Source: Actinomyces gerencseriae DSM 6844
Lineage (GTDB): Bacteria; Actinomycetota; Actinomycetes; Actinomycetales; Actinomycetaceae
Assembly (NCBI RefSeq): GCF_000429265.1
Contig: NZ_AUBN01000006.1
Location: 248,001 to 312,000, forward strand
Reading direction: 5' to 3'
Length of the DNA: 64,000 bases
Each line of letters starts with the position of its first letter. Position 1 is the stretch's first letter. The position numbers and the translations under genes were made by a program. This document shows, in pieces, positions 26,485 to 35,436 of the stretch. The notes under the pieces are model-generated. The model had not been told where the DNA came from. It worked only from the letters and a program-made list of their open reading frames with translations, and made no database searches.

Positions 26485-26892
26485 TCACATCACGCCGAGG
26501 ATCTCCGTGACGAAGACGAGGGTGGCACCGCCCGCGATGCCGGCCTGCGGGACACCGCGGTCCCCGTATCCGAGTTCGGCGGGGATGGACAGCAGCAGGC
26601 GCGAGCCGACGCGCTGGCCGACGAGCGCGTCGTCCCAGCCGCGGATGACCATGCCGACGCCGACCTGGAAGTCCAGCGGCTGACCGCGGTCGTAGGAGCT
26701 GTCGAAGACGTCCCCGTCCCAGGTCTGGCCCAGATAGTGTGCGACGATGGTGTCGCCGGCCTCGACGACCCGACCGTCGCCGGCGTCGAGGACCTGAACC
26801 TGGAGCCCCTCGGGCGCGTCCGGTCCCGGGAAGGCGAGGACGGGCTTGGTCCCCTTGGATCCCTCGACCGAGGGCATGTTGGTGTTGATCAT
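26485..26892 (-). CDS. FKBP-type peptidyl-prolyl cis-trans isomerase
   Basis: 135 aa from ATG 26892, or a few codons later at MPSVEGSK. A single FKBP domain: VVEAGDTIVAHYLGQTWDG, FDSSYDRGQPLDFQVG, GMVIRGWDDALVG and ELGYGDRGVPQAGI carry the usual active-site aromatics (Tyr, Phe, Trp). Cytoplasmic, no signal peptide. It should catalyse proline isomerisation during folding. The 229 bp between it and the Bax-inhibitor gene hold no gene that I can see. Confidence 0.92.
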   Translation of the reverse strand: MINTNMPSVEGSKGTKPVLAFPGPDAPEGLQVQVLDAGDGRVVEAGDTIVAHYLGQTWDGDVFDSSYDRGQPLDFQVGVGMVIRGWDDALVGQRVGSRLLLSIPAELGYGDRGVPQAGIAGGATLVFVTEILGVM

Positions 26893-27121
26893 GCTGCGGA
26901 GCCTACGTGAGGCGGCCCGCTCCCGGCCGCCGCGGCCCTCGGCCCAGCGCGAACTGCGCGCCGAGTCACCACCGGGAGCCCCGCCCCGAGGTCGATCGCC
27001 GCCGGGCACCGCAAGGAGAGCGAGACGGCGCGGGACGTCACCGGGTGCCCATGACCGACGACGGCGACCGACCCATCCGGCACAGCGAGCTAGTCTGCTC
27101 GGCCGACGCAGCCGGGCCGGA

Positions 27122-28105
27122 TCAGCTGTCGCGCAGGATGGCGAGGATGCGGAGGAACTCGACGTAGAGCCACACGATGGTGACGACGAGTCCGAAGGCC
27201 CCCGCCCACGCGTAGCGGGTGGGCAGGCCCCGCTCGACACCGCGCTGAATGGCCTCGAAATCCAGGACGAGGCTGAAGGCGCCCATGACGACGGCCAGCA
27301 GGCCGACGATCACGCCCAGCGGGATCCCCATGACCTCCATGCTGCGCAGACCCCACGGATCGGTGGTGACGTTGGTGAGCATGAGGACGAGGTTGATGAG
27401 GCTGAAGAGCAGGTATCCGCCCATGGCGATCAGCAGGATGCGCGCCGCCTTGCCCGAGACGCGGAAGCCGGCGAACTTGTAGGCGCACAGCATGACGACG
27501 AAGGTCGCGGCGGTCGCGCCCATCGCCTGGACCACGATGCCGGGGAAGGCCATCTCCATGACGCCGGAGAACGCCCCCAGCATCGCGCCCTCGAAGACGG
27601 CGTAGAGCATGATGAGGGCGGGGCTGGGCTCCCTCTTGAAGGCGTTGACGAGCCCCAGGACGAGCGCCCCGATGCAGCCGCCGAGCATGGCGGCGTAGCC
27701 GAGCCCGGCCGTGGCCGGGTTGGTGGCGACCCACCACGAGACCGCGCCGACGCCGAGGATGACGGCGAACATCCCGGCGGTGCGCACGATGACGTCGTCG
27801 TACGTCATGCGCCCGCGGTCGACATTGGTGGCGCTCGGCGCCCCGTACTGGCTCTCCAGGCCGGCGAGCTGCTCGGCGGACACCGGAGCGGGTTGGCCGT
27901 AACCGGCCTGGCCGGGCCGGCCGGTCTGGCCGTACTGGCCGTACTGACCGGTCTGGCCGGGCAGGCCGTAGCCGGCCTGGCCGTACTGGCCGGGCTGGTA
28001 GCCGGGCATCGTCGGGTAGCCGTTGGGCGTCAGCGGCCGCGACGGTGCGGCGACGGGGCCCCGATCGTTGAAAGCAGGGCTGCGGGAGAAGAATGGATTA
28101 CTCAA
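27122..28105 (-). CDS. Bax inhibitor-1 / YccA family membrane protein
   Basis: 327 aa. I chose TTG 28105 (LSNPFFSRSPAFNDRG) because the family often begins MSNPVF-like and GAGAGG lies 10 bp upstream; no later ATG gives a natural start before the conserved region except ATG at MPGYQPGQYG. Residues about 25-75 are a Gly/Gln/Tyr-rich low-complexity tail (GQYGQ and AGYG repeats). After it come about seven hydrophobic spans, as in the actinobacterial BI-1 group; the C-terminal region includes DFEAIQRGVERGLP. Function in bacteria is not settled; eukaryotic relatives leak calcium. Confidence 0.82.
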   Translation of the reverse strand: MSNPFFSRSPAFNDRGPVAAPSRPLTPNGYPTMPGYQPGQYGQAGYGLPGQTGQYGQYGQTGRPGQAGYGQPAPVSAEQLAGLESQYGAPSATNVDRGRMTYDDVIVRTAGMFAVILGVGAVSWWVATNPATAGLGYAAMLGGCIGALVLGLVNAFKREPSPALIMLYAVFEGAMLGAFSGVMEMAFPGIVVQAMGATAATFVVMLCAYKFAGFRVSGKAARILLIAMGGYLLFSLINLVLMLTNVTTDPWGLRSMEVMGIPLGVIVGLLAVVMGAFSLVLDFEAIQRGVERGLPTRYAWAGAFGLVVTIVWLYVEFLRILAILRDS

Positions 28106-28561
28106 CTGCGGTGTCCTCTCGATGGGGGGACGAAGATGCGCGCCGGCCTGCACCGGGGCCTTCCGACGCTGGTACATCATACGCAACACGTGAATCCCGC
28201 TCGGGATTCCAGTCCGGCTCCCGGCCGGCGCAGCGCCGGCGGGCTGATGCCCCGGGGTCGCCCCTCCCCGCGAGAGCCCGGCTCCCGGCCGGTGCGGCGC
28301 CGACTGAGAGCGGGCGGGCGCGGCACCGTCACGGCGGGCCCGCCCCGTCCCCTTCCGGCCTCCCCGGCCGCCCCGCGTCGTCGTCACGGGCGCCCTTCAC
28401 CGCCCGGGCCGAGGCCCATCGTCCTCCAGGACGAGCCGACCGCCCGTGACGGCTCATCACACGAGCCGATGGCCGGGAGTCGGGCCGTCCCTAACCTGAC
28501 ATCACTCCGGGGGCGCCGCCCCTCGCCAACCGACTCAGGCTCTACAGAAGAGTGATTCCTC
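28106..28561. other. Divergent intergenic region, no gene seen
   Basis: 456 bp between the leftward Bax-inhibitor gene and the rightward ABC operon. Open frames here are GC-rich shadows without ribosome-binding sites. AT-richer patches near 28155-28200 and 28490-28560 are the probable promoter areas of the two operons. I could not pick out a palindrome strong enough to name. Confidence 0.45.
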
Positions 28562-29539
28562 ATGATCAAGGCCGTCAACCTGACGAAGCGCTATGGCAGC
28601 AAGACCGCTGTCGACCACATCTCCTTCACCGTGGAACCGGGCACGGTCACCGGTTTCCTCGGGCCCAACGGGGCCGGCAAGTCCACCACGATGCGCATGA
28701 TCATGGGCCTGGACAAGCCCACCGACGGCGAGGTGACCGTCAACGGCCGCCCCTACCGAGAGCTGTCCGCCCCCCTGTGCGAGGTCGGCGCCCTGCTGGA
28801 CGCCAAGGGCCTGCACGGCTCGCGCAGCGCCCGCAACCACCTGCGCCAGCTGGCCGCCTCCAATGGCATCCCGGCCAATCGGGTCGACGAGGTCCTGGAG
28901 ATCACCGGCCTGACCGCCGTCGCCAAGAAGCGCGTCAAGGAGTTCTCCCTGGGCATGGGCCAGCGCCTGGGCATCGCCGCCGCCCTCCTGGGAGACCCGC
29001 GCGTCCTCCTGTTCGACGAGCCCGTCAACGGCCTGGACCCCGAGGGCGTCAAATGGGTGCGCGAGACCTGCCGCCGGCTGGCCGGCGAGGGCCGCACCGT
29101 CTTCATCTCCTCGCACCTGATGAGCGAGATGGCCCAGACCGCCGACCAGCTCCTGGTCATCGGGCGCGGCCGCATCCTGTCGGCCGGCCCGGTCGACGAC
29201 GTCATCGCCTCGGCCACCACCGACCGCGTGCGCGTGGCCTCCCCGCAGGCCGCCCGGCTCGCCGAGCTGCTGGCCCAGCGCGACCTCGTCACCCGCGCCG
29301 TCGGGCCCGGGGTCCTGGAGACCACGGACACCACCGCCGCCACCATCGGCGAGCTCGCCGCGCAGGCCGGCATCGTCCTGCATGAGCTGACGATCATTCA
29401 CGCCAGCCTTGAAGAGGCCTACCTGACTCTGACCGGCGACTCCGTGGAGTACCGCACCGACCCCGCCCACCGGGACGCGCCCCGGCGGGCGGCGCAGCGC
29501 GGTCCCTCCGAGGGCGCCCCTCGGGACGGTGACCGATGA
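28562..29539 (+). CDS. ABC exporter ATPase (bacitracin/lantibiotic resistance type)
   Basis: 325 aa. Walker A GPNGAGKST, signature FSLGMGQRLG, Walker B VLLFDEPVNGLD and switch His in FISSHLMSE are all intact. The pattern and the DNA-proximal C-terminal domain match BcrA/NatA-type ATPases. The last 25 residues are a disordered, charged tail. First gene of an apparent operon with two permeases and a two-component system, the layout of modules that sense and resist cell-envelope-active peptides. That role is inferred from context. Confidence 0.88.
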   Translation: MIKAVNLTKRYGSKTAVDHISFTVEPGTVTGFLGPNGAGKSTTMRMIMGLDKPTDGEVTVNGRPYRELSAPLCEVGALLDAKGLHGSRSARNHLRQLAASNGIPANRVDEVLEITGLTAVAKKRVKEFSLGMGQRLGIAAALLGDPRVLLFDEPVNGLDPEGVKWVRETCRRLAGEGRTVFISSHLMSEMAQTADQLLVIGRGRILSAGPVDDVIASATTDRVRVASPQAARLAELLAQRDLVTRAVGPGVLETTDTTAATIGELAAQAGIVLHELTIIHASLEEAYLTLTGDSVEYRTDPAHRDAPRRAAQRGPSEGAPRDGDR

Positions 29540-29659
29540 CCGACGGGCGCACGCCGATGACCCACGCGCACCGGCGACCGCCGACGGCCCCATAGCTCCT
29601 TCGCACCTCCCATGTCTCATTCGCACTCCTCACAGCTCTTTCCTCACGAAGGCCTTGTT

Positions 29660-30529
29660 ATGACCACCAACGCCCCCGCCCGCCCGGCCGCAGCCCCCTC
29701 GTCCGGCGACAGCACGAGTCACCGCCGCGCGAACTCTCGCATTCACGGCCGCCAGACCGTCGCGCGCGCCATCGCCTCGGAGTGGATCAAGATCTGGACC
29801 CTGCGGTCCACCTGGATCACCTCCCTCGTCACCATCATCCTGACCGTCCTGTTCGGCGCCGGCATCGCCATCGCCGTCGGACAGTCCGAGGAGTACCAGG
29901 ACAAGGCCATGAACATGATCACCTCCGGTCTGACAATCGGGCAGATCGTGGTGGCAGTCCTGGGAGCCCTCATCATCACCGGCGAGTACTCCTCCGGACA
30001 GATCCGCTCCTCCCTGGCCGCCGTCCCCCGCCGCGGACGACTCCTGCCGTCCAAGGCCGTGGTCCTGAGCGCTATCACCTTCCTCCTGGGCTCGGTGTCC
30101 GTCTTCCTGTCCTGGGCGATCTCCAAGCCTTTCCTCGGCGAGCACGCCGGTTCACTCACCGACTCGCACTACGTCGGCCACATCTGGGGCTCGGGTCTGA
30201 CCTTCGTCTGCATCGCCCTGATGGCCCTGGGCGTCGGCTTCCTGCTGCGCTCCACCGCCGGCGCCATCACCGTGGTCGTCTCCCTCCTGTTCGTCATCCA
30301 GGTCCCACTCCGACTCGCAGCCAGTAAGTGGGACTGGGCCATCAAGATCATAGGCTGCCTGCCCAGCACCGTCTCCGAGGCCGTCTCCGACCCGTTCCAG
30401 CGCACCACCGAGTGGAGCGGGGAGGGAGTCCAGTTCCTCAGCCACGGCCAGGCCGTCGCGGTCTTCGCCGCCTGGGCGATCGTCCCCCTGGTCGCCGCCT
30501 GGTTCGTCTTCTCACGGCGCGACGCCTGA
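29660..30529 (+). CDS. ABC-2 type permease, first paralogue
   Basis: 289 aa from ATG 29660. A soluble N-terminal tail of about 35 residues leads into SEWIKIWTLRSTWITSL, typical of ABC-2 permeases, followed by about six hydrophobic spans. The ITGEYSSGQIRSSLAAVPRRGRLL segment is the conserved coupling region. The next gene is clearly a paralogue, sharing the entry motif, GEYSSGQIRSSLAAVP and the terminal FxRRDA. The two may act as a heterodimer with the ATPase. Confidence 0.85.
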   Translation: MTTNAPARPAAAPSSGDSTSHRRANSRIHGRQTVARAIASEWIKIWTLRSTWITSLVTIILTVLFGAGIAIAVGQSEEYQDKAMNMITSGLTIGQIVVAVLGALIITGEYSSGQIRSSLAAVPRRGRLLPSKAVVLSAITFLLGSVSVFLSWAISKPFLGEHAGSLTDSHYVGHIWGSGLTFVCIALMALGVGFLLRSTAGAITVVVSLLFVIQVPLRLAASKWDWAIKIIGCLPSTVSEAVSDPFQRTTEWSGEGVQFLSHGQAVAVFAAWAIVPLVAAWFVFSRRDA

Positions 30530-30572
30530 GCGGCATCGATCCTCGCGCCCCGCCGACGAAAGGCACGACCTC

Positions 30573-31454
30573 ATGGCCACCGCGACAACCGCCACCGTCT
30601 CCGCGCCCCCGGCCCGCTCCGCCCTCTCCGCGAGCGCCCTCCCGCGCAGGCGGGCCCCTCGTACGACCGGCAAGCAGACCCTCCTGCGCGCTGTGAGGGC
30701 CGAGTGGCTCAAGATCCGCACCCTGCGATCCACCTGGATCACCTCCCTCCTCGCCATCGCGCTCACCGTCCTGTTCGGCGCGGGCATCGCCGTCGGCTAC
30801 GCCCACGCACCGGGCAAGGAGGCCGCAGCCGCCCACGTCATCGGCGCGGGCAGCACCTTCGGCCAGATCGCGGTGGCGGTGCTGGGGGTGCTGGTCGTCA
30901 CCGGCGAGTACTCCTCGGGCCAGATCCGCTCCTCCCTGGCCGCCGTCCCCCACCGCGGGCGCCTGCTGGTCGCCAAGGCCCTCGTCATCGCCGTGTGGTC
31001 CTTCCTCACCGGGGTCGCCGCCATGCTCCTGACCTGGGCGATCTCCGCCCCGATGATGGACGGCCACGCGCTGCCGCTCACCGACACGCACTACCTGGGC
31101 TACTTCTGGGGGGTCGGCCTGTCCTACGCCGCCTTCGCGCTCATGGCGATGGGGCTGGGCCACCTCCTGCGATCCACGGCCGGGGCGGTCACCGCCGTCA
31201 TGACGCTCCTGTTCGTCATCGACATCCCCCTCCAATTCATGAGCCGCCAGTGGGACTGGGCCGTCACCCTCCAGGGCCTGGAGCCCGCCACCGTTGCGCT
31301 GGCCGTTCAGGACCCCTTCGCCCTTCGTCAGATGTGGGGATACCCCGGCACCATGGCCTTCCTCGAGCAGTGGCAGGCCGTCCTCGTCTTCGGCGCATGG
31401 TTCCTCCTCCCCGTGATCGCGGGCTGGGTCGTCTTCACCAGGCGCGACGCCTGA
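30573..31454 (+). CDS. ABC-2 type permease, second paralogue
   Basis: 293 aa. Same architecture as the preceding permease: AEWLKIRTLRSTWITSLL, then VVTGEYSSGQIRSSLAAVPH and terminal VFTRRDA. Identity is high in the N-terminal third and coupling segment and lower in the last two spans, as expected after an old tandem duplication. 43 bp follow the first permease, so it is part of the same transcript. Confidence 0.85.
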   Translation: MATATTATVSAPPARSALSASALPRRRAPRTTGKQTLLRAVRAEWLKIRTLRSTWITSLLAIALTVLFGAGIAVGYAHAPGKEAAAAHVIGAGSTFGQIAVAVLGVLVVTGEYSSGQIRSSLAAVPHRGRLLVAKALVIAVWSFLTGVAAMLLTWAISAPMMDGHALPLTDTHYLGYFWGVGLSYAAFALMAMGLGHLLRSTAGAVTAVMTLLFVIDIPLQFMSRQWDWAVTLQGLEPATVALAVQDPFALRQMWGYPGTMAFLEQWQAVLVFGAWFLLPVIAGWVVFTRRDA

Positions 31455-31611
31455 GCACCGTCGCAGCGGCCGACCGCCGCGGCGCTCGCGCCCCCGGAAG
31501 CCCCGATCACCCCGCCGACGACGCCCGATACGCGCAACCTCCGGGCGTCGTCGGCGCACCCGGCCCGCGCGCATCAGCCGGTCGCACCGGACGCAAGGAC
31601 ACAATGGCCCC

Positions 31612-33201
31612 GTGGACCACGCAGACACCCCCGCCGCGGGCCGGAACGGAGCAGTGGCGATGAGCATATCCCCCACCGCGACGCGCCTGATGCGCTGGCA
31701 GGGCAGGCACCGAGTCATGGCCGATTCCGTCCTGGCGGCCCTGGTGCTCGGCCTCGACGTGCTCCTGGGGGTCGTTCCCGTGCTGAGCGAGGGCATGTCC
31801 TCCGCCGCGTCCTGGCTGCCCATCACGACCACGGCGATCATCCTGAGCACGGCGACCCTGTGCCTGCGGCGCACCCGCCCGGCCACGGCGTGGGCCGTCG
31901 GCGTCGTCGTCCCGGCGCTGCACGACGTCATCATCCACCACGCCTGCGACCTCGACTCACGGACCCTCGCCATCGTCTCGACCACCCTGAACGCCTATGT
32001 CCTGATCGGAACGCCCCTGTGCCTGACGGCGCTCGCCATGCGGTACCGCGTCTCGTGGTCGTGGGCGGCGACCCTCGTCTCGGGAGTGCCATCACTGCTC
32101 GTCGACATTCGCCTGATGGACATGTCTCTCAAGGATGTGGGGATCCTCTACCTCTTCCAGTGCCTGATCTTCGCCATCGCCACCCTGATCGGCATGATCC
32201 TGCGGATCCAGGAGGTCCAGCTGCACGAGGTCGAGATGCGCTCGGCGCGCCTGGCGCTGGCCCGGGAGCAGGAGGCCCTTCTCGCGGCGGCCAACGAGCG
32301 CAGTCGCATCGCCCGCGAGATGCACGACGTCGTCGCCCACTCGCTGGCCGTCATGATCACCATGGCCGACGGCGCCGTGGCCGCGATCGACCGCAGCCCC
32401 GACATGGCCAAGGAGGCGCTCGAGGTGCTCGCCGAGACCGGGCGCTCCGCCCTGGCCGATACCCGTCGTCTCGTCGGCGTTCTGCGCGACGACCCCGAGA
32501 CGTCCGCCCCATCGGCGCCGACGGCGCTCGTGCCCGAGGAGGCCGGCGGAAGCATCGGCGAGGAGCCCGGCGAGCCCGTCCTCCCCGGCGGGCCCCGCCC
32601 CCGCAGCTCCTCCCCCGCCGGCACCGGCCCGACGCCGGTGGTCCGCGACCTGCCCGTGCCCGAGTTCGCACCGCCCGGCACCGTCGCTCCCGTCGAGCCC
32701 AGTGAGGAGATCGTCAACCTGCGTCGAGAGGCCACCGGCAAGGGCGCGGACGCCTCCCGGGGCGACACACCCATGGCGCCCGCACCGGAGCAGGCGGATC
32801 TGGCGGCGCTCGTGGCCCGGTTCAAGGCGGCGGGAATCCCCGTGACCTACGCGTGGAACGGCCACCAGCTGCCCGACGACAAGGGCCTGCAGCTGACGCT
32901 GTTCCGCATCGCCCAGGAATCATTGACCAACGTCCTGCGCTACGCGCCCACGACGCAGGCGGTCACGGTGAGCGTGGACCGCCACGTGGGGACGGCGGTG
33001 CTCACGGTCGACAACGACGCCGCACCGGGCTCCACTCCCATGCACGGATCGGGCAAGGGCCTGATCGGCATGCGGGAGCGCGCGGCCGTCTATGGTGGCA
33101 CTGTTCAGGTCGGGCCGACCGCCACGGGATGGCGCGTGCGCGCCGTCCTGCGCTGGGACGAAGACGACGAAAGGACCTCTCCGTGGCAGCTTCCGCTATG
33201 A
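31612..33201 (+). CDS. Sensor histidine kinase, HisKA_3 (NarX/LiaS/DesK-like) type
   Basis: 529 aa from GTG 31612; ATG 31660 with GGAG 9 bp upstream is an alternative. About five to six membrane spans (residues about 35-195) form an intramembrane sensor without a large outer domain. The phospho-acceptor is His238 in SRIAREMHDVVAHSLAVM. The HATPase domain begins near residue 410, with the N-box Asn440 in AQESLTNVLRYAP and the G-box GKGLIGMRERA. Between them lies an extra Pro/Glu/Ser-rich, probably disordered segment of about 100 residues. Its stop overlaps the response-regulator frame. It probably senses envelope stress and controls the ABC genes before it. Confidence 0.88.
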   Translation: MDHADTPAAGRNGAVAMSISPTATRLMRWQGRHRVMADSVLAALVLGLDVLLGVVPVLSEGMSSAASWLPITTTAIILSTATLCLRRTRPATAWAVGVVVPALHDVIIHHACDLDSRTLAIVSTTLNAYVLIGTPLCLTALAMRYRVSWSWAATLVSGVPSLLVDIRLMDMSLKDVGILYLFQCLIFAIATLIGMILRIQEVQLHEVEMRSARLALAREQEALLAAANERSRIAREMHDVVAHSLAVMITMADGAVAAIDRSPDMAKEALEVLAETGRSALADTRRLVGVLRDDPETSAPSAPTALVPEEAGGSIGEEPGEPVLPGGPRPRSSSPAGTGPTPVVRDLPVPEFAPPGTVAPVEPSEEIVNLRREATGKGADASRGDTPMAPAPEQADLAALVARFKAAGIPVTYAWNGHQLPDDKGLQLTLFRIAQESLTNVLRYAPTTQAVTVSVDRHVGTAVLTVDNDAAPGSTPMHGSGKGLIGMRERAAVYGGTVQVGPTATGWRVRAVLRWDEDDERTSPWQLPL

Positions 33202-33899
33202 ACTCCTCCATCGACTCCACCGACCAGCCCGAGGACGCACCGGTCACGGTGGTGCTGGCCGACGATCAGGCGCTCATGCGCATGGGCTTCCGCATGATCC
33301 TCAAGGCCGAGGACGACATCGAGGTCGTCGGCGAGGCCTCCGACGGCACCTCCGCCCTGGCCCAGGCGCGCGCGCTGCGCCCCGACGTCATCCTCATGGA
33401 CGTGCGCATGCCCGGCATGAACGGCATCGACGCGACGGCGGCCATCACCGACCAGTGCCCCAGCACGAAGATCCTCATCCTGACGACCTTCGACCTGGAC
33501 GAGTACGCTTTCGCGGGGTTGCGCGCCGGCGCCAGCGGATTCCTGCTCAAGGACACCCGTCCCGCCGAGCTCGCGGAGGCGATCCGCACCGTGGCCAGCG
33601 GCGAGGCCGTCGTCTCCCCCCGCGTCACACGGCGCATGCTGGAGATGTTCGCCTCCCACCTGCCCGACAGCGGCGGCCGGCAGGCCGATGAGGATCCTCG
33701 GATCGTCTCCCTGACGCCGCGGGAGCGGGAGATCCTCGTCCTCATGGCGCAGGGCATGAGCAACTCGGAAATCGCCGCGCACCTGGTGGTCTCGGCCACG
33801 ACCGTCAAGACGCATGTCGGCAACATCCTGGCCAAGCTGGACGTGCGCGATCGCGTCCAGGCCGTCGTCGTCGCCTACGAGACCGGCCTCATGGCCTGA
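33183..33899 (+). CDS. LuxR/NarL-type response regulator
   Basis: 238 aa from GTG 33183, preceded by AAAGGA at proper distance; ATG 33198, which overlaps the kinase stop (ATGA), is the alternative. The receiver domain has the phospho-acceptor Asp at residue 73 (MDVRMPGMNG), DD in VVLADDQALM and Lys in FLLKDTRP. The C-terminal LuxR HTH is SLTPREREILVLMAQGMSNSEIAA and onwards. Partner of the kinase just upstream. Followed by a 12-bp direct repeat, GCCGGCCGGGAC, at 33901 and 33931 that may form a terminator-like fold. Confidence 0.92.
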   Translation: MAASAMNSSIDSTDQPEDAPVTVVLADDQALMRMGFRMILKAEDDIEVVGEASDGTSALAQARALRPDVILMDVRMPGMNGIDATAAITDQCPSTKILILTTFDLDEYAFAGLRAGASGFLLKDTRPAELAEAIRTVASGEAVVSPRVTRRMLEMFASHLPDSGGRQADEDPRIVSLTPREREILVLMAQGMSNSEIAAHLVVSATTVKTHVGNILAKLDVRDRVQAVVVAYETGLMA

Positions 33900-33970
33900 G
33901 GCCGGCCGGGACCCGGGGGCTCCTCCGGGGGCCGGCCGGGACTAGACCGGGTCGCGGAGGCGCCCGTGGT

Positions 33971-34087
33971 CAGGGCGTGAACATGCCTCGCGCCGACCTC
34001 CAGCGAGACGTCCTCGATCGCGACGAACTCATCCCTCCCGAACACCCGGCGCAGGTGCGAGCAGGCGAGGACGGCGTCATCACTCGT
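33971..34087 (-). pseudogene. Relic of the start of an ABC-transporter ATPase gene
   Basis: Read on the minus strand from 34087, the frame gives T-SDDAVLACSHLRRVFG, then RDEFVAIEDVSLEVG and HVHAL. This is the N-terminal strand pattern of an ABC ATPase up to just before Walker A. The expected ATG has become ACG, and the rest of the gene (Walker A, signature, Walker B) is absent; sequence turns into a GC-rich hairpin region. I read it as a decayed and truncated gene. It lies next to a 10-bp tandem repeat, a possible rearrangement scar. Confidence 0.55.
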
Positions 34088-34140
34088 TGCGGAACCGGTC
34101 GCAGCAGTCGGGCATCCAATCGGGCGGGGCTGAGGGTCGT

Positions 34141-34190
34141 CTCATGCTGAGTCATGCTCAGTCATACGGAGTCACACGGAGTCATGCTGA
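34141..34190. repeat. 10-bp tandem repeat over the pth stop codon
   Basis: Five units in exact 10-bp register: CTCATGCTGA, GTCATGCTCA, GTCATACGGA, GTCACACGGA, GTCATGCTGA. The last unit contains the pth stop codon and its final codons. Confidence 0.85.
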
Positions 34191-34778
34191 GTGGAGCCGC
34201 TGCTGCGCCTCCGCGAAGCCGTGGGCGACGACGTCCTCGACGACGTCGGCCGCCCGTTCGAGCGTGACCGCGAGCGCGTCGCGCTCCCGAGCGGGAACGT
34301 CGGACAGGACGAAGTCGGCCGGGTCCTGGCGGCCCGGGGGCCGTCCGATCCCCACGCGCAGGCGCGCGTAGTCCCTGGCGCCCAGGGCCCGGCTGATCGA
34401 GCGCAGGCCGTTGTGCCCGCCCTCGCCGCCACCGCGCTTGAGGCGCAGCTCGTGGGCGGGCAGGTCGAGCTCGTCGTGGATGACGAGCAGCCGGTTCGCC
34501 GGGGCGACGTCGTAGAAGCGGGCGAGGGCCTTGACCGGGCCGCCCGACACGTTCATGAGGGCGGCGGGCTCGGCGAGGATCACCCGGGGCCCGGGCGCGC
34601 CTCCGGGCAGCACGCCCAGACGCGCCTCCGCGACCCGCGCGCGGGTTCTGTGCCCGGAGAGCCGGGACCCGGTGCGCCGGACCAGGACGTCGATGACCAT
34701 GCGGCCGACGTTGTGGCGGTTCCGGGCGTACCGGGCCTCCGGGTTCCCCAGCCCGACGACGAGCCAGGCCTCGCTCAC
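34182..34778 (-). CDS. pth: Peptidyl-tRNA hydrolase
   Basis: 198 aa from GTG 34778 with GGAG upstream. It releases tRNA from peptidyl-tRNA dropped by ribosomes. The catalytic His is in RNRHNVGRMVIDVL; AEPAALMNVSGGPV, VIHDELDLPAHELRLKRGGG and GGHNGLRSISRALG are the standard active-site blocks. Directly downstream of rplY, the usual actinobacterial order; the two are probably co-transcribed. Its last codons run into the 10-bp tandem repeat. Confidence 0.95.
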   Translation of the reverse strand: MSEAWLVVGLGNPEARYARNRHNVGRMVIDVLVRRTGSRLSGHRTRARVAEARLGVLPGGAPGPRVILAEPAALMNVSGGPVKALARFYDVAPANRLLVIHDELDLPAHELRLKRGGGEGGHNGLRSISRALGARDYARLRVGIGRPPGRQDPADFVLSDVPARERDALAVTLERAADVVEDVVAHGFAEAQQRLHSA

Positions 34779-34824
34779 GGGAGCTCCTTCGGAGGAGCGG
34801 GGCTCCGGGGAATCGGACAGGAGG

Positions 34825-35436
34825 TCACTCGGCGGGGGCGTCGCCGGCGTCCTCGGTGCCGGCGACGTCCTCGGGGGCCTTGTCGGCGACGGCGGCCTCG
34901 GCGGCCACGTTGACGACGTCGATCTCCTCGTCGGTGAGGGCCTCGACGCCCCCGGGCAGGACGAGATCGGAGACGCGGATCGCGGTGCCGGCCTCGACAC
35001 CGGTGATATCGACGTCGATGGACTCGGGGATCGACACGGCCGGGGCGGAGACGAGGACGTGGGGCAGCTCGATGATGTGGATGGTGCCGGGCGCGGCGTC
35101 GCCGATGACGCTCACGGGGATCTCGACCTCGACGCGCTCATTGCGATCCACCAGGAGGAAGTCGACGTGCTGCACCCCGGGGCGGATGGGGTGGCGCTGA
35201 ACCTCCTTGGTCAGGGTCAGCAGACTCTCGCCGTCGATGTCGAGCTCGATGAGCGCGTTGTCGGTGTCGCGCAGGGCGAGGCGGGTGTCGTGCTCGTCGA
35301 GGAGGATGTGGCGCGAGTCGGTGCCGTGGCCGTAGACGACGGCGGGGACCTGGCCGGCGCGGCGGGCCCGGCGGGAGGCTCCCTTGCCGACAGTGGTCCG
35401 GGTTGTGCCCTTGAGGGTGATGGCGTTGTTGGCCAT
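34825..35436 (-). CDS. rplY: 50S ribosomal protein L25/CTC
   Basis: 203 aa from ATG 35436 (MANNAITLKGTTRTTVG), with GAGGAG 6 bp upstream; an in-frame ATG 18 bp earlier is less likely. N-terminal L25 domain (5S rRNA binding; VGKGASRRARRAGQVPAVVYG, VQRHPIRPGVQHVDFL) plus the C-terminal TL5/CTC domain found in the long form. The last 30 residues are acidic and Ala-rich. Upstream of pth in the same direction. Confidence 0.95.
   Translation of the reverse strand: MANNAITLKGTTRTTVGKGASRRARRAGQVPAVVYGHGTDSRHILLDEHDTRLALRDTDNALIELDIDGESLLTLTKEVQRHPIRPGVQHVDFLLVDRNERVEVEIPVSVIGDAAPGTIHIIELPHVLVSAPAVSIPESIDVDITGVEAGTAIRVSDLVLPGGVEALTDEEIDVVNVAAEAAVADKAPEDVAGTEDAGDAPAE

Noticed and set aside
28106-28561. 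N-terminal extension of the Bax-inhibitor gene up to 28387
   Set aside because: The added residues are low-complexity, and the TTG at 28105 gives the usual family beginning with a fitting ribosome-binding site.
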